Below are positions 49,100 to 58,012 of a stretch of 64,000 bases of DNA, in pieces. This DNA is from JAIQFL01 sp035295745 (lineage in GTDB: Bacteria; Acidobacteriota; Terriglobia; Bryobacterales; Bryobacteraceae), in the NCBI GenBank assembly GCA_035295745.1, contig DATGIL010000095.1, positions 62,001 to 126,000 on the forward strand, written 5' to 3'. The position numbers were made by a program, and so were the translations under genes. The notes below the pieces were generated by a model. That model did not search any database and was not told the DNA's origin. It saw only the letters and a list, made by a program, of their open reading frames with translations. How positions within the stretch are numbered: position 1 is the stretch's first letter; each line of letters begins with the position of its first letter.

Positions 49100-49195
49100 C
49101 AACTTTAAAAAGAAATGGGCGCTTTCCCGGGATACGTTGGAAAACGCCCACCTACGTAACGGAGTTAGTTGGTTACTTAGATAGACGACGGACTT
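49100..49195 (+). ncRNA. possible structured leader or small RNA
   Basis: GGGCG (49117-49121) pairs with CGCCC (49145-49149) and TTTCC (49123-49127) with GGAAA (49139-49143), giving a 10-bp stem with one C-A mismatch and an 11-nt loop. A second 5-bp stem, GTAAC (49156-49160) with GTTAC (49172-49176), follows. A promoter box lies just upstream and the CNNM gene starts at 49238, so this could be an independent RNA or a 5' element. I do not match it to a named family. Confidence 0.4.
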
Positions 49196-49218
49196 TCGAT
49201 TTCGTTATGAATCTCCGA

Positions 49219-49224
49219 TAGAAT
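49219..49224 (+). promoter_or_regulatory. -10 box of the CNNM gene
   Basis: TAGAAT ends 13 nt before the GTG at 49238, the same spacing as ahead of the AI-2E gene and the kinase gene at 62945. Confidence 0.4.
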
Positions 49225-49237
49225 TATTGTCGGAATC

Positions 49238-50587
49238 GTGACCCATACTCCCTTCCGCATTTTGCTCGTTGTCCTGCTAATCGCGGTCAACGGGTTTTTT
49301 GCAGGCGCCGAGGTTGCCCTCCTCTCGGTCCGCCACTCCCGCCTTCGCCAAATGGCTGCAGACGGGAAGGCGGGCGCACAGGCGGCCCTCAACCTGCTCT
49401 CTAATCCCGGGCGTCTTCTATCGGTGACCCAGGTAGGTGTGACGCTGGCCAGTCTGGGTCTCGGCTGGGCTGGAGAGGACACTCTTTATCAAGTCCTGAT
49501 CGGACTTTTCCACCCGGTGATCACACCGATGACCGAAAAGTTCCTGCACGGCATATGTCTGGTTGCATCCTTCCTGGTCATCAGCTATGCGCACGTGGTG
49601 ATGGGCGAGGTGGTCCCGAAGAACCTCGCGATTGCCAAGGCTGACCGTGTCGCGGCTTTGGTTGCCCCCGCCCTGATGGTCTTCGATCGCATTTCGGTGG
49701 CTTTCGTCGTCATCATCGAACGTTCTGCCGCTGTGATCACTCGCGCATTAAAACTCCGCGGGGGCGCCCAGGGAGGGCACTCCGCAGAAGAGTTGAAAAT
49801 GATCGTGACCTCCAGCCGAGGACTTGGCTATCTTCCGGAGATTCAGGAGGACATGATCCACCGCGTGCTCGACTTGAGCAACATCTCCGTTCGCGAAGTA
49901 ATGGTGTCGCGCAACGATATCGTATCGGTGCGTTCCGATGCCACACTGGATGATGTGTTGCGCACCATGATCGCGGCACAGCACTCGCGCCTTCCCGTTT
50001 ACGAGGAGAACGCTCCTGAAAGAGTGATTGGGATTCTGCATTACAAGGACCTTCTGCCAGTTTGGGAAGAGCGCCGCCGCGCCATCCGCCTGGGCCGGCC
50101 GAGCCGCGCCTTTCGTCTCAGCCGGCTCATCCGACCGCACCTGGTCACGCCCGAGACCCGTCCCCTGTCCCAGATGCTCGAGGAATTCCGGCTCGGTCAT
50201 TCCCACATGGCGATGGTGGTTGACGAGTTCGGCACCATCGTGGGGATGCTTACGGTCGAAGACGTGCTTGAAGAAGTGGTGGGACGAATCGAGGACGAGC
50301 ATGACGAGAAGACTCGTCCACGTGCCAGCGAGGCGGATGAGATGGAACTCGACGGGACGACCCGGATTCGCGATCTGGAAACCGAATATGGCATTGAGAT
50401 TCCCACGGACGAGGGCTACGAGACCTTGGCCGGCTTCATCCTTTTTCGCCGCGGCGAGATTCCGCAGGTGGGCGACACGGTGGACTACAGGGGACGGCGT
50501 TACACCGTGATTGAGCGGGAACGAAATCGAATCTCCCGCGTGAGGATCGAAAAGTTACCTGAGCGGCCCCAGACGGCGACAGGGTAG
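49238..50587 (+). CDS. CNNM/CorC-type transporter (DUF21 - CBS pair - CorC_HlyC)
   Basis: The 449-residue protein has an N-terminal DUF21 membrane domain (FRILLVVLLIAVNGFFAGAEVALLSV, then VTLASLGLGWAGEDTL), a CBS pair at about 205-325 (VMVSRNDIVSVRSDATLDDV, MVVDEFGTIVGMLTVEDVLEEVVG) and a C-terminal CorC/HlyC domain (IRDLETEYGIEIPTDEGYETLAGF). This family exports or senses Mg2+ and other divalent cations and is often labelled hemolysin. The start is GTG with no ribosome site; TAGAAT sits upstream. First of three co-directional membrane genes. Confidence 0.9.
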   Translation: MTHTPFRILLVVLLIAVNGFFAGAEVALLSVRHSRLRQMAADGKAGAQAALNLLSNPGRLLSVTQVGVTLASLGLGWAGEDTLYQVLIGLFHPVITPMTEKFLHGICLVASFLVISYAHVVMGEVVPKNLAIAKADRVAALVAPALMVFDRISVAFVVIIERSAAVITRALKLRGGAQGGHSAEELKMIVTSSRGLGYLPEIQEDMIHRVLDLSNISVREVMVSRNDIVSVRSDATLDDVLRTMIAAQHSRLPVYEENAPERVIGILHYKDLLPVWEERRRAIRLGRPSRAFRLSRLIRPHLVTPETRPLSQMLEEFRLGHSHMAMVVDEFGTIVGMLTVEDVLEEVVGRIEDEHDEKTRPRASEADEMELDGTTRIRDLETEYGIEIPTDEGYETLAGFILFRRGEIPQVGDTVDYRGRRYTVIERERNRISRVRIEKLPERPQTATG

Positions 50588-50590
50588 AAT
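50585..50590 (+). promoter_or_regulatory. -10 box of the AI-2E-type gene
   Basis: TAGAAT overlaps the stop codon of the CNNM gene (its TAG is at 50585-50587) and ends 13 nt before the ATG at 50604. Confidence 0.4.
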
Positions 50591-50603
50591 TGCACGTAAC
50601 CGT

Positions 50604-51680
50604 ATGTTTGGTATCGACCGCAACGCCGCCCGCTACACCTTCACGGCGATCCTCGTCGTGGCGACCATGTACCTGGTATTCCTGGTTCGCCAGACGCTGT
50701 TCATTTTCATTCTGGCGTTGCTGTTCGCGTACCTGCTGTCGCCCCTGGTGAACCTCATCGATCGATTCCTGCCGACCACTCGATCCCGCAGGTGGGCGTT
50801 GGTTCTGGCGTATCTGATCTTCATCGGGATTGCGGTATTCGTAGGCATTCAGATCGGATCGCGTGTGGTGGACCAAGCCCAAAAGCTGACGCGCGACCTG
50901 CCTCCCAAGGTCATTACGTGGGTCAAGACACCTGGCTCATCGGAGACCCTCAATGAGGTCAAGGAGAAACTGATGGAACAGGTGGAGACCTCGCTGGGCG
51001 CGTGGTCTACCAACATCCTGTCCGCTTTGCCGCAAGCCGGCATCAAGTTCCTCAACGCGGCCAGCAACCTGATTTTTCTGGTGATCATCCCCATCCTCTC
51101 CTTTTTCTTCCTCAAGGACGGCTCAACCATCCGAGAGCACATGCTCGACATGGTGGACCCAGGCCCGCGGCGCGCCCTGCTCGATGATGTGCTGGCCGAT
51201 ACGCACCTTCTGCTCGCGCACTACATGCGTGCACAGGCATTGATGTCGCTTTCCGCGCTCACCTGTTACGCCATCTTCTTCGCGATTGTGGGAGTCCCGT
51301 ACGGAGTTCTGCTGGCCGTCATCGCCAGTCTTCTCGAGATTGTCCCGATGATCGGACCCTTGACTGCCAGTATATTGATTGTCCTGATCTCGTTGGTCGC
51401 GGGCTCGCACGTTCTAGCGGTTCTAATTTTTCTGGTAGCCTACCGCTTGGCGGCCGATTACGTCCTCTCTCCTCACCTGATGGGCCACGGCGTCCAACTG
51501 CATCCTTTGCTGGTGTTGTTCGGCGTCTTCGCCGGCGCTGAGGTGGCGGGCGTGGCCGGCACCCTGCTCTCTGTTCCGGTGCTGGCGATGGTCCGCATTG
51601 TCTACCTGCGGATCCGTAAGGCGCGACTCACCCCACGCGTCACTCCGCGGAAAAACCCCGGCCCCACCGTCGCAATATGA
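50604..51680 (+). CDS. AI-2E-family transporter
   Basis: This 358-residue membrane protein has the AI-2E layout: YLVFLVRQTLFIFILALLFAYLLSPLVNLIDR in the first helices, a cytoplasmic or amphipathic middle region, IPILSFFFLKDGSTIREHML, and the conserved GVPYGVLLAVIASLLEIVPMIGPLTASI with the family's E-x-x-P-x-x-G-P motif. Some members export autoinducer-2; others are Na+/Li+ antiporters, so the substrate is open. Stop and next start overlap as ATGA. Confidence 0.88.
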   Translation: MFGIDRNAARYTFTAILVVATMYLVFLVRQTLFIFILALLFAYLLSPLVNLIDRFLPTTRSRRWALVLAYLIFIGIAVFVGIQIGSRVVDQAQKLTRDLPPKVITWVKTPGSSETLNEVKEKLMEQVETSLGAWSTNILSALPQAGIKFLNAASNLIFLVIIPILSFFFLKDGSTIREHMLDMVDPGPRRALLDDVLADTHLLLAHYMRAQALMSLSALTCYAIFFAIVGVPYGVLLAVIASLLEIVPMIGPLTASILIVLISLVAGSHVLAVLIFLVAYRLAADYVLSPHLMGHGVQLHPLLVLFGVFAGAEVAGVAGTLLSVPVLAMVRIVYLRIRKARLTPRVTPRKNPGPTVAI

Positions 51681-52633
51681 AGTGTAGTTGTCTTCTCGTT
51701 TTTGCACTGCCCGCCTTCGCCCACGTCTTGAGCATGAGTTCCGGCGACCTCACTATCAAGGGTGCGCACGCGCACTACGAGCTCCGGATGCCGCAATACG
51801 AGATTTCGCACGTCGCGTCGCCCGAACGGGTGCTACTGGAGCACATCCGATTTTTCAGCGGCGGCTACGAGGCGAAGCTGCTCTCGGAGACCTGCTCCCC
51901 AGACCCGGCCCGCGACCTCTATGTTTGCACTGCCGACTACGAATTTCCCCGCGCCGTCGAGCACCTCGATGTCGAATGTACCTTCCCCGCCATCACCGTG
52001 CCCAATCATGTGCATCAGCTTCGCGTCGAGATGGATGGCAAGCACGACCAGGCTCTCTTCGACATATCCTTTCCTCACGCCACTCTGCGCTTCCGACCTC
52101 CGACCGCTTTTGAGGTTGCGATCGCGGAATCGGGCGCCGGCTTGATGCGCGCATTGGGAGGTGTGGTGCAGGTTCTGTTCCTGGCGGCGTTGGCGCTGGC
52201 GGCGCGCAATCGTAAGGAATTGTTCGCGCTGGCGGGCATGTTCCTAGCCGGGCAGATTCTCTCGGTGCTGGTGGTCCCGTACACCGCCTGGCAGCCCGCG
52301 CCGCGATTTGTGGAAGCTGCCGCAGCGCTCACCATCGCCTATCTCGCGGTAGAGATTCTGCTGCTGCCGCAGGCGGGATCGCGCTGGATCGTGGCCGGCG
52401 CCCTGGGCGCATTTCACGGCCTCTACTTCCATCTGTTCCTGCAGACCACAGGTTACCGTCCGGCTCTCGTCCTGGCAGGCGCCGCCTGTGCGGAGCTGCT
52501 GGTGATCGCGATGCTGGCGGCGATTTTTCAACGCATCGGACGCGTGGCTCGCGCGCTTCGGCCCCTGCAAGTCTCGGCGAGTGCGCTCCTGGTGTTCGCG
52601 ATGACGTGGTTCTTCCTGCGGCTGCGCGGATAA
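51677..52633 (+). CDS. HupE/UreJ-like membrane protein
   Basis: The 318-residue protein has a signal peptide (CLLVFALPAFAHVL), an extracytoplasmic beta-rich domain of about 130 residues (ARDLYVCTADYEFPRAVEHL) and six or seven C-terminal helices from about 145 (VVQVLFLAALALAARN, WIVAGALGAFHGLYFHLFL). AFHGLYF is reminiscent of the His-containing motif of HupE/UreJ nickel or cobalt permease-like proteins. Ligand unproven. It is translationally coupled to the AI-2E gene. Confidence 0.7.
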   Translation: MKCSCLLVFALPAFAHVLSMSSGDLTIKGAHAHYELRMPQYEISHVASPERVLLEHIRFFSGGYEAKLLSETCSPDPARDLYVCTADYEFPRAVEHLDVECTFPAITVPNHVHQLRVEMDGKHDQALFDISFPHATLRFRPPTAFEVAIAESGAGLMRALGGVVQVLFLAALALAARNRKELFALAGMFLAGQILSVLVVPYTAWQPAPRFVEAAAALTIAYLAVEILLLPQAGSRWIVAGALGAFHGLYFHLFLQTTGYRPALVLAGAACAELLVIAMLAAIFQRIGRVARALRPLQVSASALLVFAMTWFFLRLRG

Positions 52634-52639
52634 CGCCTG

Positions 52640-54817
52640 CTATTTCGGATTCGTCGTCATGGTGGAACGGTGGCCCGTCGTGGTCTCCCAGTAGTCCATC
52701 CACCGCAACCGAATTCCCTCTGTCTTCTCCATCAGTTCCTTACTTGGCGTCTTGCCATGCTCCACTACGACGACCATACCCGTATTGAAATTCTTCTGCG
52801 CATGATCCACGTCTGGCAGGCGCGGCCCTTGCGCGGCGATCACGTCCTGGATGGTCACCTTGCTCCGATCCGCCTTGAAGATCGTGTGCCCGTTGGCGTC
52901 CCGCCCCGCAGGCACCAGATTGCGCAGAATGAAAAAATCGGGCACTTCGCTCGGCGCAATCAACCCCATCAGATATAGGTCCAGATACGACCAGCCCGTC
53001 GCAGGCACGTAGTAGTCGTCATCGAGTTGGGTGTAGGTGCCATCGAAGTTGTCCTGCCACACTCCCCCGCCCATCGCCGACGCCTCGGTGGGCCGCTGAT
53101 AGGGAAACGCCACCGGCGCCTGCAGTCCCCGCGCCCAGTGAGTCGGCCCCAGTGGGATCGTCTCATCACCCACCTTGGCGGAAACGAATGCCGACCATCG
53201 ATGGCCCATCTCATGGCCAATCTGTGACATCGCGTAATCGTATGGAGGGACTTTTCCATTCGCGGTACGCTCCGCTAGTTGATGCAGATAAGCTCCAATG
53301 TTGTGCGTGTTGGTGTCGGCGAGCCCTTCCGGCGGATACTCCTGCATCTGGTTGGAGCCCACGTACACCGGCTGGATGAACTGCCACTGGAATCTGCCCT
53401 GGGTACAGTAATTCTCCAGGTTTCTCTGGTTGGCGCCGATACCCGTGACTGCTCCGCCCGCCGGTCCGCCACCCAGCGGACCGTTACTGGACGTGCCTGC
53501 CTCGGGATTGTCGATCCGAAAGTCGGAGTAGTACGCCAGCATGTCGAACTTGTCTCCCAGCGCTTTGATCACGGTGCAGGTCAGGTCTACCGCTCTCGGC
53601 GGCTTCATGTAGTGGAAGGCCTCGAACACCACGGAGAAGGGGCCATCCTGCCTCTTCACCGCAGACAGATCGACAGCCGGACTCCGGAGTCCCGTAACTT
53701 TGACGGCATGCGGCGCGATTTTGTCGATGGACTGCGGCGGATTCCCAGGCGTCTGGACCGCCGCAGAGACGAAGATTTCGTCTCCCTCCTTGTAGCCGGC
53801 TGGAAGGGTCCCCTCTATGGTGAATGCGTCGCCGTTCGCGGCAACTTGCGCCAACACGCCACTTCCAAGGGCCCGGCTGCCTTGGATGCTCCAGATCGCG
53901 TCGGCATGAGCATTCCTGCCGCAGTCCTCGGCCGGTTTCTTCCCATTCAGACAGATCAAATAGGCGCGTGCTGGTGATTGCCCACGCGTCTCGATCGTCA
54001 CCTTCAGGAACAATCCGTCCACTGCCGCCAGTTGCAGGCGAGTGCTCATGCCGTTGCTCTCGCTCGATTGCATCGTAGCGAGCTCTTTCTCGGCGCCGCC
54101 CTTTACGATTGGATAAACACCTACGATGGCGTCCTGCGCCGCCACCTGGTCGTACGACATTTCGATCGTGCCATCTTTTCGGAGTACGGCCTGGAAGCGA
54201 TTCACCGTGGGCACCCACGTCATGTCCTGGATGCCGCCCACCGGCTCGGTCAAACTCCATGTGATCACCACGCGGTCGTCTAGCTCTTTCAAATACCTGG
54301 TGCCCGACATTCGCGGCTTGAAAAAGACGCTGATTGCGGGCTCGGTATTAATCAAGGTGCGCGCAGCATCCTGCAACTCAGCGAATCGGTCGACTGAAAT
54401 GCCGCCGCCACGGCCCCCTGCGCCGCGACCGGCCCGGCCGCTTCCCGCCGCAGGCTCACCGAAAGTCAGCGACCCCGTGACTCCCACCGAAAAGGCGTTC
54501 CAATTTCTCCCTGAGAACGGGAATTCAAATTTCGTCAGCGTGCCCTGGCTCCCATTCAACTCGGCGCCGAATTCTGGATCCCACTGCCAAGTGGCGTTTT
54601 CGGCGCGATATCGCGAGCCTTCGGGAGAAAAACGCAGGGTGTGATGGTTGAGGTCAAACAGATTCGCCTTGCCGAGTACACCCTCGTCCAGCGTCATCAC
54701 GATCAGGTTTCCGTGCGTGGAGATGGTGCCGATCGATTTCCCAGGCTCCCCACGCCCCTGCGCATGCATACCTGATGACGACAGGAGCCCAACGATTATC
54801 CATGTGGCGGTCTTCAA
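52640..54817 (-). CDS. secreted HExxH protein, putative zinc metallopeptidase
   Basis: This 725-residue exported protein starts at a TTG (MKTATWIIVGLLSSSGMHAQ is the signal peptide), preceded by GAGGAT at good spacing. The first 400 residues are beta-rich (WQWDPEFGAELNGSQGTLTKFEFPFSGRNW) with a Gly/Arg-rich insert (GSGRAGRGAGGRGGG). A zinc motif HEMGHRW lies near 535 in YAMSQIGHEMGHRWSAFV, followed by LYLMGLIAPSEVPDFF, where a downstream ligand may sit. I know no named family for it. Probable promoter: TATAAT at 54849-54844 on the minus strand, overlapping the divergent gene's region. Confidence 0.65.
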   Translation of the reverse strand: MKTATWIIVGLLSSSGMHAQGRGEPGKSIGTISTHGNLIVMTLDEGVLGKANLFDLNHHTLRFSPEGSRYRAENATWQWDPEFGAELNGSQGTLTKFEFPFSGRNWNAFSVGVTGSLTFGEPAAGSGRAGRGAGGRGGGISVDRFAELQDAARTLINTEPAISVFFKPRMSGTRYLKELDDRVVITWSLTEPVGGIQDMTWVPTVNRFQAVLRKDGTIEMSYDQVAAQDAIVGVYPIVKGGAEKELATMQSSESNGMSTRLQLAAVDGLFLKVTIETRGQSPARAYLICLNGKKPAEDCGRNAHADAIWSIQGSRALGSGVLAQVAANGDAFTIEGTLPAGYKEGDEIFVSAAVQTPGNPPQSIDKIAPHAVKVTGLRSPAVDLSAVKRQDGPFSVVFEAFHYMKPPRAVDLTCTVIKALGDKFDMLAYYSDFRIDNPEAGTSSNGPLGGGPAGGAVTGIGANQRNLENYCTQGRFQWQFIQPVYVGSNQMQEYPPEGLADTNTHNIGAYLHQLAERTANGKVPPYDYAMSQIGHEMGHRWSAFVSAKVGDETIPLGPTHWARGLQAPVAFPYQRPTEASAMGGGVWQDNFDGTYTQLDDDYYVPATGWSYLDLYLMGLIAPSEVPDFFILRNLVPAGRDANGHTIFKADRSKVTIQDVIAAQGPRLPDVDHAQKNFNTGMVVVVEHGKTPSKELMEKTEGIRLRWMDYWETTTGHRSTMTTNPK

Positions 54818-54867
54818 TTCGATCCTCGCGGTGTTTCAGACCGATTATAACTTTTGGGACTCCGAGC

Positions 54868-54873
54868 TATGAT
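54868..54873 (+). promoter_or_regulatory. -10 box of the nucleotidyltransferase pair
   Basis: TATGAT lies 6 nt before the ATG at 54880, with TTATAA (54845-54850) 17 bases upstream as a possible -35. It overlaps the divergent TATAAT of the metallopeptidase gene. Confidence 0.45.
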
Positions 54874-54879
54874 TGAGCC

Positions 54880-55215
54880 ATGAGCATCGAGCTGACAGGC
54901 CACCAGCGCATCGATGCCCGCAGTCTCGAGATGCACCGCGCGATTGCCGCCAAACTCCGCGAGAATCCGGCGCTGATCGAGATCGCGCGCGCCAATCTCG
55001 ACCGCTGGTCAAAGCAGGGCGGCCACTCCCAACCTTATTGGGACGCCTGGCGCGAGATTCTGTCGCGCCCCTTGGAGGATGTACTGGAGTTAATGGTGGA
55101 AGACAGCGAGAAGATGACCGCCATGAGGCAAACCGCCCCCTTCGCCGGCATCCTCGCGCCATCGGAGCGGTGGGCGATCTATGAACGCTTCGCGCGTCCC
55201 TCGCCTCCAAAATGA
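54880..55215 (+). CDS. small protein paired with DUF6036-like nucleotidyltransferase
   Basis: This 111-residue, mostly helical protein reads MSIELTGHQRIDARSLEMHR, then IAAKLRENPALIEIARANLDRW and LEDVLELMVEDSEKMTAMRQ. No enzyme motif is visible. The stop overlaps the start of the nucleotidyltransferase gene as ATGA, which indicates a matched pair. Small helical partners in such pairs often act as antitoxin or DNA-binding subunit; that is inference here. Confidence 0.6.
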   Translation: MSIELTGHQRIDARSLEMHRAIAAKLRENPALIEIARANLDRWSKQGGHSQPYWDAWREILSRPLEDVLELMVEDSEKMTAMRQTAPFAGILAPSERWAIYERFARPSPPK

Positions 55216-55766
55216 CGCGCGCGCAATTGGAACATCTCATTCGGGCTGCCGGTGCGATTACCGACACACAGGATCTGATCGTTATCGGGAGCCAATCCGT
55301 TCTGGGGCAGTTTCCGGATGCTCCAGACGAACTGTTGATCTCCAACGAGGCCGACATGTTTCCTCGCGAAGATCCGCAGCGAAGTGACTTGATCGATGGA
55401 ACCATAGGCGAAGACTCTCCTTTTGAGCTCACATTCGGATACTATGCTTACGGCGTTGACGAGACCACCGCGGTTCTACCTCAAGGCTGGAGGGATCGAT
55501 TGATCATCGTGTCTGGCGAGAACACGCGATTCGTTCGCGGCTCGTGCCTCGAAGTGCACGACCTGGCGATTTCCAAGTATGCCGCTGGGCGTGAGAAAGA
55601 CTTGGAGTTCACTCAATCGCTGGCACGCCATACCATGGTCAATCGATACACCCTGGAGCAGCGCCTTGCGATGACGCTGGTTGATGATCGCATGCGATCC
55701 TCGATCCTGGCGAGAATCCGCAGGGACTTCGGCGTGCCGAAGCCCCAGGCTCCCCACGCCTCTTAA
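55212..55766 (+). CDS. DUF6036-like nucleotidyltransferase
   Basis: This 184-residue protein carries a minimal nucleotidyltransferase fold: DLIVIGSQSVLGQFPDAPDEL gives the GS motif, ISNEADMFPRED the metal-binding acidic pair, and LEVHDLAISKYAAGREKDLEF the conserved helix. The family resembles AbiEii/MenT-type transferases that modify tRNA or other acceptors, but close relatives are undescribed to my knowledge. Coupled to the upstream small gene. Confidence 0.65.
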   Translation: MTRAQLEHLIRAAGAITDTQDLIVIGSQSVLGQFPDAPDELLISNEADMFPREDPQRSDLIDGTIGEDSPFELTFGYYAYGVDETTAVLPQGWRDRLIIVSGENTRFVRGSCLEVHDLAISKYAAGREKDLEFTQSLARHTMVNRYTLEQRLAMTLVDDRMRSSILARIRRDFGVPKPQAPHAS

Positions 55767-55778
55767 ACTCACCACTGC

Positions 55779-55784
55779 TAGAAT
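55779..55784 (+). promoter_or_regulatory. -10 box of the amidoligase operon
   Basis: TAGAAT ends 15 nt before the ATG at 55800; AAAGGGA (55790-55796) just after it could be a ribosome site on a very short leader. Confidence 0.45.
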
Positions 55785-55799
55785 TTACAAAAGGGACCT

Positions 55800-56963
55800 A
55801 TGGACGGAGATTCGATCGCAAACACTCGCCCCAGCCTCAGCATCGGGATTGAAGAGGAGTATCAAACCGTAGATCCGGTCACCCGCGATCTGAAGTCTCA
55901 CATCCACGCGGAGATCGTGCAGAAGGGCCGGATGCTGATGGCGGAGCGCGTCAAGCCCGAAATGCATCAGTCGGTAGTCGAGATCGGCACCGGCGTCTGC
56001 GCCAATATCCAGGAGGCTCGCGACGAGATCCGCACCATTCGCCGCCAGATCATCACCCTCGCCCGCCAAAACGGACTACGCCTGGCGGCCGCCGGCACGC
56101 ACCCCTTCGCCCTTTGGAGTAAGCAGGAGATCTACCCCGACGATCGGTACCGCGTGATTGTCGAGGACATGAAGATGGTGGCGCGCGCCAATTTGATCTT
56201 CGGACTGCACGTCCACATCGGCGTAGAAGACCGCGAGACCGCAATTCATCTGATGAACAGCGCCCGCTATTGCCTGCCTCACCTGTTGGCGCTCTCCGCC
56301 AACTCGCCCTTCTGGCTCGGCATGGACACCGGCCTGCAGTCTTACCGCTGCAAAGTGTTCGATAAATTCCCCCGCACCAACATTCCCGACCTCTATCAGA
56401 GTTGGTCGGAATTCGAAAACTACGTCAACCTGCTGATCCACACCAACTGCATCGACAACGCCAAGAAGATCTGGTGGGACATTCGCCCGCATCCTTATTT
56501 CCCCACGCTCGAATTCCGCGTCTGCGACATGCCCATGCGACTGGAGGAGACCATCGCCATCGCCGCTCTCTGCCAGGCGATGATCGCCAAGCTCTATCAG
56601 CTTCACGAGCGCAACCTGTCGTTCCGCCTGTATAACCGCGCGCTCCTCATGGAGAACAAGTGGCGCGCCGCGCGCTACGGCCTCGATGGCAAGATGATCG
56701 ACTTCGGTAAGCAGACGGAGGTGCCTACTCGCGACCTGATCGTCGAGATCCTGGATTTCGTCGACGACGTTGTCGACGAGCTCGGCAGCCGCGAGGAGAT
56801 GAACTACATCCGCCAAATGCTCGAGAACGGAAACGGCGCCAGCCGCCAATTGCGCGTCTTCACCGAGACCCGCGACTTGAAGAAGGTGGTGGACTATGTG
56901 ATCGAGGAGACGGAGTACGGACTCTTCGAACCCGCCGTGTCCGGCGCCGGAGAAATTGCATGA
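55800..56963 (+). CDS. YbdK-like carboxylate-amine ligase (glutamate-cysteine ligase 2 family)
   Basis: This 387-residue protein has the GCS2/YbdK signature: SIGIEEEYQTVD at 15-26 (acidic metal ligands), FGLHVHIGVEDRETAIHLMN, SPFWLGMDTGLQSYRCKVF, and LEFRVCDMPMRLEE. It joins a carboxylate to an amine using ATP; the E. coli relative makes small amounts of gamma-Glu-Cys, but the natural role is unclear. The stop overlaps the aminopeptidase start as ATGA. First gene of a four-gene unit with peptide-handling enzymes. Confidence 0.85.
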   Translation: MDGDSIANTRPSLSIGIEEEYQTVDPVTRDLKSHIHAEIVQKGRMLMAERVKPEMHQSVVEIGTGVCANIQEARDEIRTIRRQIITLARQNGLRLAAAGTHPFALWSKQEIYPDDRYRVIVEDMKMVARANLIFGLHVHIGVEDRETAIHLMNSARYCLPHLLALSANSPFWLGMDTGLQSYRCKVFDKFPRTNIPDLYQSWSEFENYVNLLIHTNCIDNAKKIWWDIRPHPYFPTLEFRVCDMPMRLEETIAIAALCQAMIAKLYQLHERNLSFRLYNRALLMENKWRAARYGLDGKMIDFGKQTEVPTRDLIVEILDFVDDVVDELGSREEMNYIRQMLENGNGASRQLRVFTETRDLKKVVDYVIEETEYGLFEPAVSGAGEIA

Positions 56964-58012
56964 AAACTGCCAAAGAGTTCCTGAATGGACTGACCTTCGA
57001 CCCCGCTTTTTCCGCCGGAGCGCGCAATGCCGTGGAGTGCTGCCTGCGCATTCAGCCAAACGAGAAGGTCACGTTGATCACCGATCACGCCTGCGCCCAG
57101 ATCGCTGCCTCGCTCGCCAACGAACTGGCGCGCCACCATCTGTCATTCGAAGCGTGGATTCTGGAGGACCTCGCACCGCGCCCTCTCACCGACATGCCCG
57201 CCGCGATCCTTGCCGACATGGAGACCAGCGACGTCAGCATCTTCGCGGTGAAAGCGCAGGCCAACGAGCTGCGCACCCGCATGCAGATGACCGACGTGGT
57301 CAACCGGCGCAAGATGCGTCATGCCCACATGGTCAATATCGACCGCCGCATTATGCTGGAAGGGATGCGTGCCGACTTCGGCGAAGTCGACCGTATCAGT
57401 ACTCAGGTGTGGCAAATGGCCAGCACCGCGAGAGAAATCCGGGCCACCAATCCGGCGGGCACCGAGATCGTAGGGACGTTCTCGCCACAGCTTAAATGGC
57501 TCAAGACCAGTGGCATCATCAGTCCTCACAAATGGGGCAATCTGCCGGGCGGCGAAACCTTCACCACGCCCGAACGGGTGGAAGGCGTGTTCGTGATCGA
57601 CGGCGTAGTGGGGGACTATCTCTGCGAAAAGTACGGCGATCTTGGCGCGAATCCGCTTACCATCTCCATTCACGATAGCCGGCTGAAGGAAGCGCACTGC
57701 GCGAATCGCGAGCTCGAAGACGAATTCTGGCGTTACTGTCACACCGACGAAAACAGCGACCGCGTAGGCGAGTTCGCCATCGGCACCAACATCGGCGTCC
57801 GTGACGTAATCGGCAACATCCTGCAGGATGAAAAGATTCCCGGCATTCACATCGCCTTCGGAAACCCTTATGGCGCCCACACCGGCGCGGACTGGTATTC
57901 GTCCACCCACATCGACGTCGTGGGCCGCAAATTCGACATCTGGATTGACGGCCGCCAGATCATGCACCACGGAGCCTTCCTGCTTGATTCCCTCTCACCG
58001 CCAGTGGTTTAA
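56960..58012 (+). CDS. M29-like metal-dependent aminopeptidase
   Basis: At 350 residues this matches thermophilic-type M29 aminopeptidases. The C-terminal metal site is visible in GTNIGVRDVIGNILQDEKIPG then HIAFGNPYGAH and STHIDVVG (His, Tyr, His-x-Asp), and an earlier Glu lies in LPGGETFTTPERVEG. These enzymes release N-terminal residues from peptides. Its 3' end overlaps the ATP-grasp-like gene by 29 bases. In this operon it may process the amidoligase product or its precursor (inference). Confidence 0.82.
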   Translation: MKTAKEFLNGLTFDPAFSAGARNAVECCLRIQPNEKVTLITDHACAQIAASLANELARHHLSFEAWILEDLAPRPLTDMPAAILADMETSDVSIFAVKAQANELRTRMQMTDVVNRRKMRHAHMVNIDRRIMLEGMRADFGEVDRISTQVWQMASTAREIRATNPAGTEIVGTFSPQLKWLKTSGIISPHKWGNLPGGETFTTPERVEGVFVIDGVVGDYLCEKYGDLGANPLTISIHDSRLKEAHCANRELEDEFWRYCHTDENSDRVGEFAIGTNIGVRDVIGNILQDEKIPGIHIAFGNPYGAHTGADWYSSTHIDVVGRKFDIWIDGRQIMHHGAFLLDSLSPPVV

